A DNA stretch of 64,000 bases from Norana najaformis (lineage: Eukaryota; Annelida; Clitellata; Crassiclitellata; Hormogastridae): assembly GCA_964023275.1 (NCBI GenBank), contig OZ029913.1, positions 41,416,757 to 41,480,756 of the forward strand, read 5' to 3'. Positions 1 to 11,703 of the stretch are shown piece by piece. How positions within the stretch are numbered: position 1 is the stretch's first letter; every line of letters starts with the position of its first letter. The translations under genes and the position numbers were made by a program. The notes under the pieces are model-generated. The model was not told the DNA's origin, searched no databases, and saw nothing but the letters and a program-made list of their open reading frames with translations.

Positions 1-811
1 ACGAGTGCACAGGTACTGGTTGGTCCCTCGCTTGGTGGCCCCGCCGATGGATAGATTGGGTGAATGGATGGATGAATGGATGGATGGACGGATGGATGGA
101 TACTTGCATGCATGGTGGGATGGCTGACTAGTTCACATTAATTAGCTAAATCATTTCAGTTACTCTTTCATTCCATTAGGCCTAATTCCCTTATTCATTC
201 TTTTATTTTGCTTATTTGTTTGTCCATCTATCCATCCATCCATCCATCCGTCCGTCCGTCCGTCGGTTCGTCCGTCCGTCCTTCCGTCCGTCCGTCCGTC
301 CGTCCGTCCGTCTGTCCGTCTGTTCGTCCATTCATTCATTGCCTGAGAGACTCTTGTGCTTTTTCTACTTCGGATGCGCAAAATGTGGACAAGGCGCTCG
401 AGAGGGATTCGTGGACAACGTTTACTCCGCCACATTAGTCGGTCGCATTGACCCACATTCAACTCACGCTACAGTTCTCTCGTCATGTCTTGTGCTCAAA
501 TGTACCGATCACTCATTCGGCCGTTTCAAGTTCATTCTTTCCATTCTTCACTCGTTTAGTTCTTATTAACTCACCAATTCACCCGTACTTCGAATTCATT
601 TGCATGACACTCGAAGGCTCATCGACTCACTCTTCTTCCTCAATCATTAACTCGCTCATTCACTCATTCATTTCTTATCTCATCCAATTATTAACTCGCT
701 CAATTGTTAACTCGCCCAATTCGCTCACTCAACTGCGTGCTCACTAAACCGACTGCTCTCTCTCTATTGTCAGCTCACTCGATTGGCGAATTTCATGTTT
801 TTGTTTTCAAG
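1..811. other. No gene seen; tetranucleotide repeats
   Basis: The stretch contains an imperfect (GGAT)n block near 53-112 and an imperfect (CCGT/CCAT)n block near 223-335. The rest is pyrimidine-rich sequence with repeated CTCACT/CATTCA words. If the transmembrane exon that follows belongs to a receptor like the two downstream, its cysteine-rich exon should lie upstream. I searched this stretch for the cysteine pattern and did not find it, so that exon is probably left of the window. Confidence 0.6.
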
Positions 812-3800
812 AGTATAACAATTTCCTTGTGACACTGTCATCGACTTTCGCGTTGGAGGAGGAAAGCAGCGAAGTGAAGCGAAAGGCGGCGGTGACGTCA
901 GCGGACGCCGAGCTGTGGTCAACTGGGCTGATCGTCGGTCTCTTCCTCAGCTCCCTTTGTCTGCTCGGCTTCATGATCATCACTGTCGTCGTCACTCGAC
1001 AATGCAAACCACAGTGCCTCTTAGGTCAGTCGGAGCAACTCAGCTGTCACGCCCTCTGTAGTGTCATGCTCTAAAAATAAGGCTATTCTGTTCCATTCCA
1101 TTCCATTCTATTCTATTCTGTTCCTTTCTATTCTATTCGATTCTACTGTGGCAGTCTCGGTCTGAACATAACTTCGAGGGGTGTGGGTTGCTCCAGCCCA
1201 GTTCTACACTCAGAGCCACCCGCATCACTGTCCCTTCTACTCTCAACGTTAAATGGCCGTTCCATGCCACCTGTGTCCATAGTTCCCCTTTTCTCAAAGG
1301 AAGGTTCAGGTCTGGCCGCTTCCTTTAGCCAGGCAACATCGTAAGGCTTCCTTTAGCCAGGCAACATCGTAAAGCTCTGTCTTGGGATCCGACTCTGTCT
1401 ATGGTCTGGTCTGCCCGACAGCTCTTGTTTTACTCATTACTTAATTGGTATCTAATTACTTTCGTGTGAAATACATTACCCGACAATATTTAGGTTATAG
1501 GAAAACCCTTAGTGCTAAATCCAAATTATTTACTTGGCGACCGCAGGCGTTTTTTTATCAGAGGCTTGCAGGGGCAATTAATTATTGGACGGAAAAGGGC
1601 GTTGAAATTAAATACGGACTTTTATATTTTAAATTGAATTAAAACCTAAACTATTATAATATAAGAATCGAACTAAAGTGAATGAAACAACTTAAATATT
1701 GAACTATTATGTAATTCCTACATTAATTAAATAAAATTATATCACCATTCTTAAAAACTAGGTCTTGGCCTACATTTTTAGCCTTGTGGCCGTTCTTCGC
1801 TGTAATCTATTCTCTTCAAATCCATTCTATCTGGTAGGCAAGTGATGATATTCTAACTTAGACAAAGCTAAGCATCTAATATATTACATTACGCTAACTG
1901 CATACTGTAATTGTTTACTGTACTTTCCATAAAGATATAGAGCTACTACATAACAGAAACAGGGGTGCAGTGTAGCACGACTTGCCTCTAGATTTTTCAT
2001 ATCTGTGGAAGATCTTTAAATATTACCAGTCTCTTCGCCTATTTCACATACGGTCCGGTTCACTTAAAGTTTCTGAATAATGGCCTGAATAAAAGACTGT
2101 GGATGGCTCAATAGAAGCTGTTCTTAGCAGAACCGTTTTTCTAATAAAATAGGCCTCTGCTACTTTTCAGGAGGGATTTTTCGACGTCAAAAGTCGAAAA
2201 CAGGTAGGCCATTTCTGCGAACCAGCCTTACTCATCCGTATTATCACTTACCCATCATTGTTATCACTTACTCATCATTACTGATTATCTGATTATTACT
2301 ATACCTGATAAACAGATATCTATTCAAAAAAGGGCCACTTCTGTAGCGAGTCTCCTAAGTAACAGGCTTTCACTGGGACCTGGGAGTCTGAAGACATTTA
2401 AGTTGGTACATGTAGTCATCATTTAAAACCCACGCCTTCTATTAGACACCTCAGGTTACCATCGTTTTAAGCCTATAGGGGAGTTTCATTAAATCTAATC
2501 TAAGAACTTCTATAGCGCCATTGTAATAATGCTCAAGGAATCCGTCGATGGTCGCTGCTAAGCAAAATCGTTGTCCAAGTCAAATTCCATGGTGAGTTCG
2601 GTCGAAAAGCCAAGGGAGAATCCAGAAGACACAGAGACAGTCAACGGAGGAACTGAGTCCACGAAGAGGTCAGTGATAAATAAGAAACTTAATCCTTACA
2701 TTGCACTGACATTAATTTTGTACGGTTTAGTTTCTCATATAAATATTTGCTAAGAGGATGAAACCACATTTTGCTGGCAGAAAAGACCTAAACGTCTAAA
2801 GTTAGGTCACATTAGTCGACCTAACTTTGTAGGCTGTCTGCATGGGCCTCTTTCATTAAACTTCAACAATCGAGCAAATGACAAAGTGAAACCAAAGATA
2901 GGTTTTCATAGGCCGCCTTTTCACTGTCCCCACGAGACTATAACACAAACATGCATACATACATACATACATGTACATACATACATGCATCTGCATAAAC
3001 ATACATACATATATGTATACATACATACATACATACATGTATTGTACCTATACACATACATACATAATACATACATACATGCATACACACATACATATGC
3101 ACATACATATACAAATAAGCACATACATACACAACATACACAACATACACACACAAACATATACATAGATACACATATACACCAGAAACCTCTATATTAT
3201 AACGCGGAACTTGGGGCCAATATCCGCCACCGCGTTGTATCGGAAACCGCGTTATAAAAATGTCGCATACAAAATGAGTTGCGGGTGCGTTTTAGTGACT
3301 TCTTCCGTTTAGGGGACGTGAAATCGCTCGCGGTCGTCCATCTGTGCAGTCAAAAGTTTCTTGAAACGGCCGAATTATGTGGTGAAATATTTATTTCATT
3401 GGTTACAATAAATGCGTGGCATTTTCTGTGATCACCGACGGCCGTTAAAACGAGTTGCCTCCAATGGCGTAAAATAGGGTCTGATTTGTTCTTAACAGAA
3501 CTATCTTTACGTATTCGAGGATTAGCAGAGATCCAACAGTATTATCGCGTTAATCTCTTACGTCCGTGCGATCTCGCCTGCGAGATACCAATGCCTCATA
3601 GCTTCCGTTATCAAATGCCGAAATACATTAGCACATGTATTATCGTTCACTAAAGGCAAAGAAACCCTGAAAACACTTCGTAACAGCATCCGAAAACGTG
3701 CATGAAGCCATTCTCCAATAGTGCATTATTAGAGTGAGAACAATTGAAAGCTATAGCTAGCACACACTGTGATAGAAATTAATGCTTCTCATAGTAAAAA

Positions 3801-4310
3801 ATTTCGGGAGCCATGACCACACCACGTTATAAACGAATTCGCGTAATATCGGAGCGCGCTATGACCTGTCTGTGGTGTACACAGATATACAAACACATAC
3901 ATACAGGCATACATACATTTACATCCACACACACATACACGCATACAGAATGCATACACCCATATATGCGCGCGCACACATTCGTACATGTACATGAATA
4001 CACATATGGTTTTTTGGTTTTAGTTCATGTGGTGCATCCAGTGGAGGAGGGCATTGGGCAGATCCATCCAAGTAGCCACACTCCGCCGCGGATGCTCTTC
4101 GAGATGACCAGACATGCCTTGCCATTGTCCTCCTCAAGCTCATCCTCATCCTCCTCGCATTTGACCGCAGCAGTCAGGCTCTTCTCAGCATTCAGAGAAA
4201 CCGGAAAGCCACAGCAGGATGAAGAAGATAACTTGACCAGTGGAGCGAATCCCGGCAGCAGCAGCAGCACCGGCAGCTATCTCATCTACACGACGTTGTC
4301 GACGGACTAA
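812..4310 (+). CDS. TNFR-like receptor A, transmembrane and tail exons (5' partial)
   Basis: Two exons are placed. Exon 812-1024 follows TTTTCAAG and ends CTTAG|GTCAGT; it encodes a short acidic stalk and a hydrophobic segment (about 925-996) followed by TRQCKPQC, a basic stop-transfer with juxtamembrane cysteines. Exon 4024-4310 follows GGTTTTAG and encodes a Ser-rich tail ending SYLIYTTLSTD and a stop. Both junctions are phase 1, as in receptor C downstream, which is the main reason for joining them. The tail has an ITIM-like LIYTTL and a PQQDEED stretch resembling TRAF-binding PxQxxD; both are inferences from short motifs. The extracellular cysteine-rich exon is not in the window, so membership of the TNFR-like group rests on exon phases, order and strand. 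A stand-alone membrane protein remains possible. The 3-kb intron holds simple repeats and a TA-flanked element. Confidence 0.55.
1025..3179. other. Intron of receptor A, no gene seen
   Basis: A (TTCTA)n patch lies at 1080-1145 and a 28-bp tandem duplication (GCTTCCTTTAGCCAGG...) at about 1318-1374. The middle is AT-rich and unremarkable. A copy of the dispersed TCTATAGCGCC motif lies at 2497-2520. A (CATA)n microsatellite fills 2950-3178 and generates open frames of MYVCMYVC-type that are not genes. Confidence 0.6.
3180..3877. mobile_element. TA-flanked non-autonomous element, pogo/Tigger-like
   Basis: The left end reads CACCAGAAACCTCTATATTA followed by repeated CGCGTTATAA words. The right end, read on the other strand, starts CACCACAGACAGGTCATAGC and also carries cGCGcTcc/TTATAACG words. 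Both ends are flanked by TA (3178-3179 and 3878-3879). The text 'AACCTCTAtatTATAACG..GGAAC' is typical of Tigger/pogo-type termini. About 700 bp with no transposase frame, so a MITE-like remnant. It sits in the intron of receptor A. The inverted repeats are diverged and the family call is tentative. Confidence 0.45.
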
Positions 4311-5760
4311 ACCAAGCAACGCTGTATATATATATATATACTCAGTTCATTCATGCGGAAAAAAGATACAACATTATCCCAGATCCTAGAACATCTTGCG
4401 AGGGGAAGCAATCCGCTACGGTAAACCAGATTCAGCAATAGTCCCTCCAGAGGGCGTGAACTGGAAGACGTATCGAGTCTTATTACGGGATGGAAGAACA
4501 GAGGGATAATAGATATCATATATATATATATATATCATATATATATATAGTGATGAATCGATTCTCGACTCTTCAAGTTCGGGTTTCGAATCCCGGTCCA
4601 CAGCGCGTGGAACTGACAACCCGATACAAGCAATCCTCAAGCAAACGCTACTTTTGCGCCTCAGCCGAAATATCTTTCCACCGCGGGCACTCCCCTTAAG
4701 ACATCTGCCGCAAGAGACTCTACTAGTGAACACCATTGAACTGTTGCTGGACCCAGAATCTACCAGAACGCCTTTCACAGAAACCGCACTAAGAATTTAA
4801 CAGGTTGCCGATAAATGGCAAGACCATCGTTTCTGACGTTATACTCCCAAGGACTCCTCTATAGATGAATGTTCCTTGATATGCGAATTGACAACGGCCG
4901 ATCTTTCAGTCGGGCGGTAATGTCGCAGTTTTATTCCGAATATGAACTACAGATGTTAGCCAAGAAAAAGATTTCTTAGGATCTCGTTTGCAGTCAATCG
5001 TGACAGGCACTATAGAAGTCTATTAGATTCCGAGCTGGATCTCATTTCCGTTGACTGAACGGCAGAAGAAATAATCGCATTTCCCATTAGCGCTTTACGT
5101 CATTCGACTTAGCGTAAGAATTACATTACTGCGTAACAGTTATTGGTCCCTCTTCTTAAGTGACAGAGTTAGGTCAGCGTAAACCATAGACAACTGTAGC
5201 GGAACAACACGCTTGGCTGAATAATAAAAATCTGAAAGCTACAGCAGGATAAAGAAGGATTGAAACATTTCATCGGATTGAAAAATTGTGTCAAAATGGT
5301 TGGCGTAGAAAAAAGCATGCACATTGGTTACTCGGAATCAGGTCTTGATTCCTTCAAGTTTCTTGCTTCCTCCCATCCTTCCTTTACTTTGTTCCTTCTT
5401 TTATTCTTTTCTTCCTTCCTTCTTTTCTATCTTTTCCTCTGTCCTTGTTTCATTCCTTCCTGTCTTACTTCCTTCTTTAAATTCATTGACTTCATTCTTT
5501 CTTTATATCTGCGTTTCTGTCAGTCAAGGCTTTTGGTCGTTTTTTCGGATTGTTTACATTGCAAGTCTATTTTGTTTAAGCGCTTAGCAGGCATTTGACC
5601 TGTTCAAAGGCAGGTCATCTACGAATACCGGAACACGAGCGAACTCTGGGAAGATATTTAGTGGAAGCGGTGCATGCATAGCTCATGAAAATCATACACG
5701 GGGTCGTCCATAAAGGACGTTTGCGAAATATGTAAATGTACACGGTTTTCAACAGCCACC

Positions 5761-5815
5761 GTATGAACTCGACCCTGCTTGATTGGATCTCGTCCGAGCA
5801 GGGTCGAGTTCATAC
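5761..5815. repeat. Perfect 19-bp inverted repeat (hairpin)
   Basis: GTATGAACTCGACCCTGCT at 5761-5779 is exactly mirrored by AGCAGGGTCGAGTTCATAC at 5797-5815, with a 17-base loop. Such perfect pairing stands out in otherwise decayed intergenic DNA. It could be a recent foldback insertion or the end of a small element, since a second dispersed sequence (5815-5860) begins just after it. Confidence 0.8.
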
Positions 5816-5860
5816 TTACCACTCCTGCCCGTTTGAATGGGCGCCACAACATTTAAGGTC
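5815..5860 (-). repeat. Dispersed repeat, copy 1
   Basis: On the minus strand it reads ACCTTAAATGTTGTGGCGCC then CATTCAAACGGGCAG and TGGT. The same words in the same order occur on the plus strand at 24911-24955. Two copies only in this window; the parent element is unknown. Confidence 0.6.
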
Positions 5861-6585
5861 CCCGTGCACGGACCGTGCTAGCCCGAGATTCAAATCTCTG
5901 AAATAAGCCACCTTCGGGTTGCGAACCGGGAATCCGCAGGCACAGAGGCTCCTTGGCATACGCGTTTACCGATGTAGCTAACTAGGCCAGTAATGACGTA
6001 CTTTGGACCCACCCTTCCCATTTGTCCACATGTCCGCATTTTGCATTACACTCAACACCCTACCCCCTTCTGCGGACGTCCGCATTCCAACTCAGTACTA
6101 AGGGCTAGATCTAGATATCATGTTCATCTTGCCCAGCTAAAGGTGCTACGGGGTGGGGTATTTTGATACTGCCGCATCCAGTAAAGGAATTCTAATTAGA
6201 TCCAGCACTAAACATACTGTCTGCTCTCTCACTTAAGTTGTTGTTTATGGAACAGGCTATACTCAAATTACTGCATGTGCCAAATTTAGTCCAAAGTTGT
6301 AACTGCCATTTTCAGTTTCGCCATAATTTTCAGAATATAGTGATTAATAAACAGTAAAGTTCATATAATGGCGTTAATTTTAAGTTTGCACATGACAAAT
6401 TGACATTTTATTATCTACTTCAGCCTAAAATATTACAAAGCTCTAGTTGTGACAGACGGCAACATACGCTCTTCACAGATAAGGCTTGGCCGCTAGATCG
6501 ATTTCGACAGGTATTTTAGAAGGCGGTATATAAATGTCTAGTTATCCGTCGTTGGTTTCTTCCAAGTGACCACAGAGATCGTACT

Positions 6586-7269
6586 TTGATATGCATTACT
6601 TGCTTACCTACTTTTCCCTGCCACAATGCACCGAGCCCTTTCCTTTCGGCTTCAGTCGCAGGCAACACCAAAACACCACCCCTCCTGTTCCCAGATCATT
6701 TCATTGGCTGAAAATACCCAAACGAATAGACAAACTCCTATCACTTAACCTACCAGTCACTCCAGTCCCCCAATCCTTATCTTCGTCAATTATTTTCAGT
6801 CCTCCGAGTCAGCTGAACCCGCTTCTCTTATGCCGTAGCACTTCTCCACCCTCCCATGACCTCAGCCTTACAGTTTGGAGATCGTTCAGCAGTCGAAGAT
6901 GCTCCGCACCTCTGGAATAAACAACAGCCGGAATAACATTTTTCTGACCCAGTCTATGAACTCGCCAGCACTAACACTGCACCTCTTGCAATCTCCGCGC
7001 AGGTCTTTCAATCAAAACCGAAAACACTCCTCTTCCACATATTTTATTCTGATTACTCCTCTTCCCCTTACCTCTCGCCGCCCTAGCGCTAAATGCCATC
7101 CACCGTAGCCATCTGACTATCTACCTGCCTAGCCTCTGCATCTTGAGCAAGAACCGAACCAGACCGTACCTGCCTATTAATTATATTTTGATTGAGCGCC
7201 CGTTTATAACTGGTTCCCACGACTTAGTTTTCTTTAGGCGCTGTAAAAATCTCGTGATTACGATTACGA
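6586..7269 (+). mobile_element. CR1/L2-type LINE 3' fragment
   Basis: Decayed reverse-transcriptase tail. FHWLKIPKRID matches the LhWLPi..Ri block near the C-terminus of CR1/L2 ORF2, and later frames give the LWNKLP-like region. It is followed by the 3' untranslated block TTTTGATTGAGCGCC, CTGGTTCCCACGACTTAG and the terminal tandem ATTACGATTACGA. The same 3' block recurs at 11500-11703, 14580-14747 and 38040-38167, so one family is represented by four copies. The frame is broken. Confidence 0.75.
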
Positions 7270-8059
7270 ACAAATGCTGTCAGCGCACCATAGTATGATT
7301 TCGAATAAGCGGAGGCTTAGTGAACGAATTAGCCGCATACATCTTGAGCCGTATACAGGGCAGCACAGAACCGCACCTAGGCTAGCCTTCTTGTGCAGGC
7401 CACATAAGCCAAAGCCTGGCTGCAGAGATTCGCCCGGTAGACTTCTGGCATGCTGAGAAAGGAGGGATGTGCTAAAACTCACGAGATCGCTGTGTTTTGC
7501 TCGTGGAATTCCTGTGACGTAGGATTACATAAACACAAGGTCAGATTTGTAGCCTAGCCATAAGTCGGTCCGTCGGACGGTCAGTTGGATCAGCCATCCA
7601 ACCGGTTAACCATTGATTCAGTTATTCGGTTCAATCGGTTGATACTACATGCTATCCTAGCTACAGATGATCAGAGGAAGACTGAAAAGCGATTAGCATT
7701 TGCGGTGGCTGAACTGTTGACCTGGTTCCGTTAAGTAAAAAACAGTTTGGATGTTTTCTTTTTGCGGTTTGTCTAAGATACGTTCAGTTCGCCGTAACCC
7801 AAACACGTGCAGTCTCTTCCTACTGACAGATCTTTCTAGGACTATATCTTTACGGTGATTCAATCAATTTCTGCAGCAAATAACCCTTTCCCCACTAGTC
7901 AGGCATCATGTTTTTCGGTCTCTTGGACTCTCAGACTGACTTCCTGTTTACTTGACCTCGCCTTGGTAGTAGTAGTGGTGATGATGGTGGTGGTTGTGAT
8001 GGTGGTAGTGTAGTAGCAACGATGGAGACCGTCCTGCATTCCAAGTTTACTTACTTCAG
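7270..8059. other. Intergenic or 5' intron of receptor B; no gene seen
   Basis: Unremarkable mixed sequence with a short (GGT/GAT)n patch at 7965-8012. A first exon of receptor B (leader or untranslated) is expected here but none can be defended. Confidence 0.4.
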
Positions 8060-9085
8060 ATATCATGTGTGTTGCTGTTAAGATCAGAGGAATGACTTGC
8101 AAATACGACGAATATTACGATTCTGTGTTGCGCGGCTGCCGCCTTTGTAGTCTCGTCTGTGATCCTCCGTATGCATCGTCGGAAAACCAACAGGAATGCC
8201 TTTTTAACTGTCCAGGTAACCAGCTATTGTAGCCCAATATCGTCTACTCTTGTGGAATGTAATGTAACAACATGTCCTGTTGTTGGATTGAATTTAATGG
8301 TTCAGCCAAAAGACCCAAATCCCTGATGCAACACATCAGATGCGTTCCTGTTCGTTGAAATGTCAAAACAATCTTGTTACCTTTAGAGTTTAGTCTCCCT
8401 TTACCAGTGCAGAATACACTTAAGGTCATTTGCTGCGCACAGCATTCCAAATTTTTCTCTGCATTCTTTGTTGCTGAGTTCAGTACCAATAGATTTACGA
8501 TGCAAAATTAGTAATTTAAATCTTGGATAGATGCTGTCTGATTCCAGATTTAGAAAGTCGATACAAATACTAGTGCAAGTCATTTTTGTCCAAATTGGCA
8601 AATTTTGAATACCTCTGCTCGGATTTCGTTGATAGATTGGACTGACTGACTGACGACTGACTGACTGACTGACTGAATGACTGATTAAATGAATAACTGA
8701 ATTGGCTGGCTGACCAACTGAATGAGTAACTGAATGAATAATTGAATTGGCTGGTGGCTGGCTGGTTGACTGACTGATTGATCGATTGATTGATGCTGTA
8801 GGTTACAGGAAAACAGATGATGCTGTAGTCTCTACAACGGGGCCAGTAGTGTACATCTTGGTTGTCTTGACTATCGTCGTGGTTACCGTTGTGACCATAG
8901 CCTTCATCTTCTATCATCGTAAACGCCTGCCGTGCAATCAACATTTGCCCAACAAGGAAGAGAATTTAATATCAGCTGTCCCGGAAACTGCATCTCCAGA
9001 TCCACTTGCCCCTCCAGCAGTCGCCTTTCTCATCCGTGATCCAGCTCGGTCCAATTTGACACCCGAAGACAGTCAGACTAGATGA
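8060..9085 (+). CDS. TNFR-like receptor B, BCMA/TACI-type (5' end uncertain)
   Basis: Exon 8060-8215 (after TTACTTCAG, donor CCAG|GTAACC) encodes a single cysteine-rich module: CKYDEYYDSVLRGCRLC followed by SLVC and, 14 residues on, ECLFNC. The spacing C-x12-C-x2-C-x3-C...C-x3-C and the YYDxxLxxC core match the small TNFR modules of TACI and BCMA. Exon 8817-9085 (after AAAACAG) joins in phase 1 and encodes a short stalk, a hydrophobic segment (about 8845-8919), a basic stop HRKR and a roughly 50-residue tail ending at TGA 9083. In BCMA/TACI such proteins are type III membrane receptors for TNF-family ligands; that function is inferred here. An ATG lies three codons into the first exon, so either it starts there without a signal peptide or a 5' exon is missing. 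Confidence 0.68.
8637..8795 (+). repeat. (TGAC/TGAT/TGGC)n imperfect tetranucleotide array
   Basis: Imperfect ACTG/GACT repeats fill the end of the intron of receptor B, stopping about 20 bases before the acceptor of its last exon. The spurious frame on the other strand (NQSINQSVNQ) comes from this array. Confidence 0.8.
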
Positions 9086-11499
9086 ACTGGTGCAATATAA
9101 ATGATCCTTTAGACAGTCTGATCTGAAGTGCACTTTATCGTAAATTCTGTGTTAGAACCACTGCAAATTAACTGCAAATGCTTAATCAGCTTATCAATGA
9201 TCTTATAAAAAAGCTGATATGAAATGTGCTACATTAATGATCTATTAATGATCTATTAGACAATGTGATCTGAAAAGCACCTTATGGATGACACAAATTA
9301 AATCTGAAAGGCACTATATGAATGATCTTATAGACAGTTTTTCAGTATGTAAATGAATACTTAGGACTACAACACTTACCTGGTACCAGTAAGACCTACC
9401 AAGGCTTGCTTGCCCTTACTTGACAAGGCCAGAATTAAAATATCATCTAATTAACTGTAATATTTAATGATGAATAAGTCCTGCATTTGCATAACTAGGT
9501 CAATTAAGACTGAGATTAATTGCAAAACCTATGTTGATTAATTATTCTTTTGTGATTAAAGAGCATTCATGGAAGTGTTTTAACAAATATCTTTGTGGTC
9601 AAAACGAAACATATTCACGCACACGTGCACACACACCCACAAACATGGAGCATCTTGATCTTGATCCATAATCATTATTATCGTCATTATTCTGTTTCTG
9701 CATTTTATACTTTTATGCTGAATAAACAGATATATATATTTTATTCATGTATTATCATTTCACAGCGCTAGATGACACATAATGTGGTGAATGACTAATA
9801 CATAATATGCACACATCCAAGTACACATCCAGGTACACATTCAAAGACACATATACTGGAGATTCACCTCCATAGGTGTTTCTCTTCATGCCTTTAGATA
9901 TAATAATAATAATCTAAGAACTTCTATAGCGCCACTGTAATGTTGCTTAAGACATCAGCTGATGGTGACTATCAAACAAGCTATATAATGGATTTGCATT
10001 TATACATGCATATATATCTGTATGCATGTATATGTATATTAGACTGTGCCCTCGTAATATTAAAATACCACCAGCATGCAGCCTAGCCCTAGAGTGCTCA
10101 CAGTGTACATGGTAAAAATAAAGTTTCAGTTTTAAATACTGAAAGTTTGGAAGTTGCCAAACTAAAATAAATCCACTGTATAAAATAATAATCATATACA
10201 ATTTAATGTAAATTGCAGAATATTTAGAGGTTGCACAACCCTTGAAAATTTCCTATGTTACATCATTTTGGCCATACTTTGGTCTTTTACGTATATTTCT
10301 TCTTGGCAGATGTGAAGTCTACCGTAGGTATGACTCACGGCTGCTCACCAGTTGATAAAATGTTGACAAACGTGATAGGTTAATTTTTAAAATATTATGC
10401 CAATTTGTCATGGAAAATAGAACTGAACATCAGCAAGACAGTGTGAGGAAGCACATTGTGAGAGATCAAAATAGAGCTGGAAGTTCTAACCAGACTGTAG
10501 AATTGGAGCTAACCAATAAGAATAACAATACAGGTGAGATAGACAGTGACCTATAGTGTGTTAGTGTTTCGAAAAGAATGAGAAAACAGTCATACAGTAA
10601 AATGCTCAGCAAGGATCCCTATGTCACTGAGCAGTTGGCCATAGCTTTGCATCTAAACAGTCATCAACAGGACAGTAACCCATCCATATGTCCTAGCAAT
10701 TGCTGCTTCCACTGTTCCAGAAATTGCCATATTTCACCATTCCAAAGATAACTGGCGATGGACTTGGATTGACCAGCATAGCTTTGAGAAAGCTGAGGTC
10801 ACCAAGTTCAAGGAGTGAGTTATTACTTGTATTCCTTCGACAGATGACCGAATATGAAAGTCAAGAAATTCGTGGGTCCAATGGTACAGCGTTGTGTCGT
10901 CACCTGTGATACCTGAGTGAGATACCTGAGTGAGATCAGAGATGGTTGGCCTTCTTTGACCCAAACATTCAGTTCACTGTCAAAGAAAGTATAGTCAACA
11001 ATCTATGTTTGCAGTGTGGATCAGAGCACTCGATTTTGAAGCGTGACTTGACGTCTGTTAATGTCTATACCCCATGAGTCGTTTTGTTGCCACCAACACA
11101 GGAACATTTTACAGATCCTGAAACTGAAGGATTCATTCCTGCAGTTCCCACCAGAAAGCTGAAATGAAATAGCTGTCTCTCACGCTTCACTGCATATCGT
11201 GATGGTGATCAAGGTTGTCAGTGACATGGTTGAGAAAGGAGAGAAGCTGATCGAGGATTACAAATCAGTTCTTAGAAATGATGAACGGCTACAAAAGCAT
11301 TATCAGCAAGTCGTTCAGGTGCATTGCCACAAAATTTCCCGACCCCAAGAAAAGACTGCTGATTGGAACTTGAATAAAATACAGAAAAATAACAGAGTCA
11401 CTGCACTGAATACTGGCAAGGACGTGATATGTATTAGTTAAAGGCTGAAAAAGTTGTGATTACAGTTGCGATCTGTTGACCTAGTACTAATATTACACA
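9086..11499. other. 3' flank of receptor B and intergenic DNA
   Basis: 9100-9350 holds diverged repeats of ATGATCTtaTAGACAgt and GATCTGAAAaGCACtTTAT in the probable 3' untranslated region. AATAAA lies at 9720-9725. A TCTATAGCGCC motif copy lies at 9913-9945. A few (CA)n and (ATAT)n patches follow. The stretch 10410-11440 is listed separately as possible decayed coding sequence. Confidence 0.5.
10410..11440 (+). pseudogene. Possible decayed coding sequence, unrecognised
   Basis: A frame starting ATG at about 10411 (MENRTEHQQDSVRKHIVRDQ) runs about 47 codons to a stop. Protein-like stretches in shifting frames continue, for example ILKRDLTSVNVYTP near 11035 and EGFIPAVPTRKLK near 11130, then LIEDYKSVLRNDERLQKHY near 11245. 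No introns are evident between them and stops are frequent. I do not recognise the family. This would fit a processed pseudogene followed directly by a LINE 3' end, or an old transposon ORF. Confidence 0.3.
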
Positions 11500-11703
11500 A
11501 TCCCAAATATTACTCCAATCCCAAACATCACCCACCATAGCTGTCACGCTGTCTCCCTGCCTGACTCTTGGATCCTGACCTGGAACCGAACCCTTTTGCC
11601 TATCGATTTTGTTTTGACTCAGCGCCTGTGAATAAGCTGGTCACCGTGACGTAGCTTCGTTGGTCGCTGTTGAAAAACTCTCGGGATTACGATTACGATT
11701 ACA
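11500..11703 (+). mobile_element. CR1/L2-type LINE 3' terminus
   Basis: Only the 3' block is present: TGACCTGGAACCGAACCC, CGATTTTGTTTTGACTCAGC, GCCTGTGAATAAGCTGGTC and the terminal GGGATTACGATTACGATTAC. It matches the 3' block of the 14.2-14.7 kb copy closely. Severe 5' truncation is typical of LINE retrotransposition. Confidence 0.75.

Larger units (their letters stand above)
4311..6585. other. Intergenic, receptors A to B; no gene seen
   Basis: It contains short (AT)n runs at 4324-4340 and 4521-4547, and a pyrimidine-rich stretch 5360-5520 giving long spurious frames. Near 5237 the words GAAAGCTACAGCAGGATAAAGAAG resemble 4205-4228 in the last exon of receptor A, possibly a decayed duplicate of that exon. 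Hairpin and dispersed-repeat copies at 5761-5860 are listed separately. Confidence 0.5.

Noticed and set aside
340-440. CxxC-containing frame as the missing cysteine-rich exon of receptor A
   Set aside because: Only one CxxC pair, no following cysteines and no flanking splice sites in the right phase.
2886-3257. Tyr/His/Thr-rich frames on both strands
   Set aside because: Translation of the (CATA)n microsatellite.
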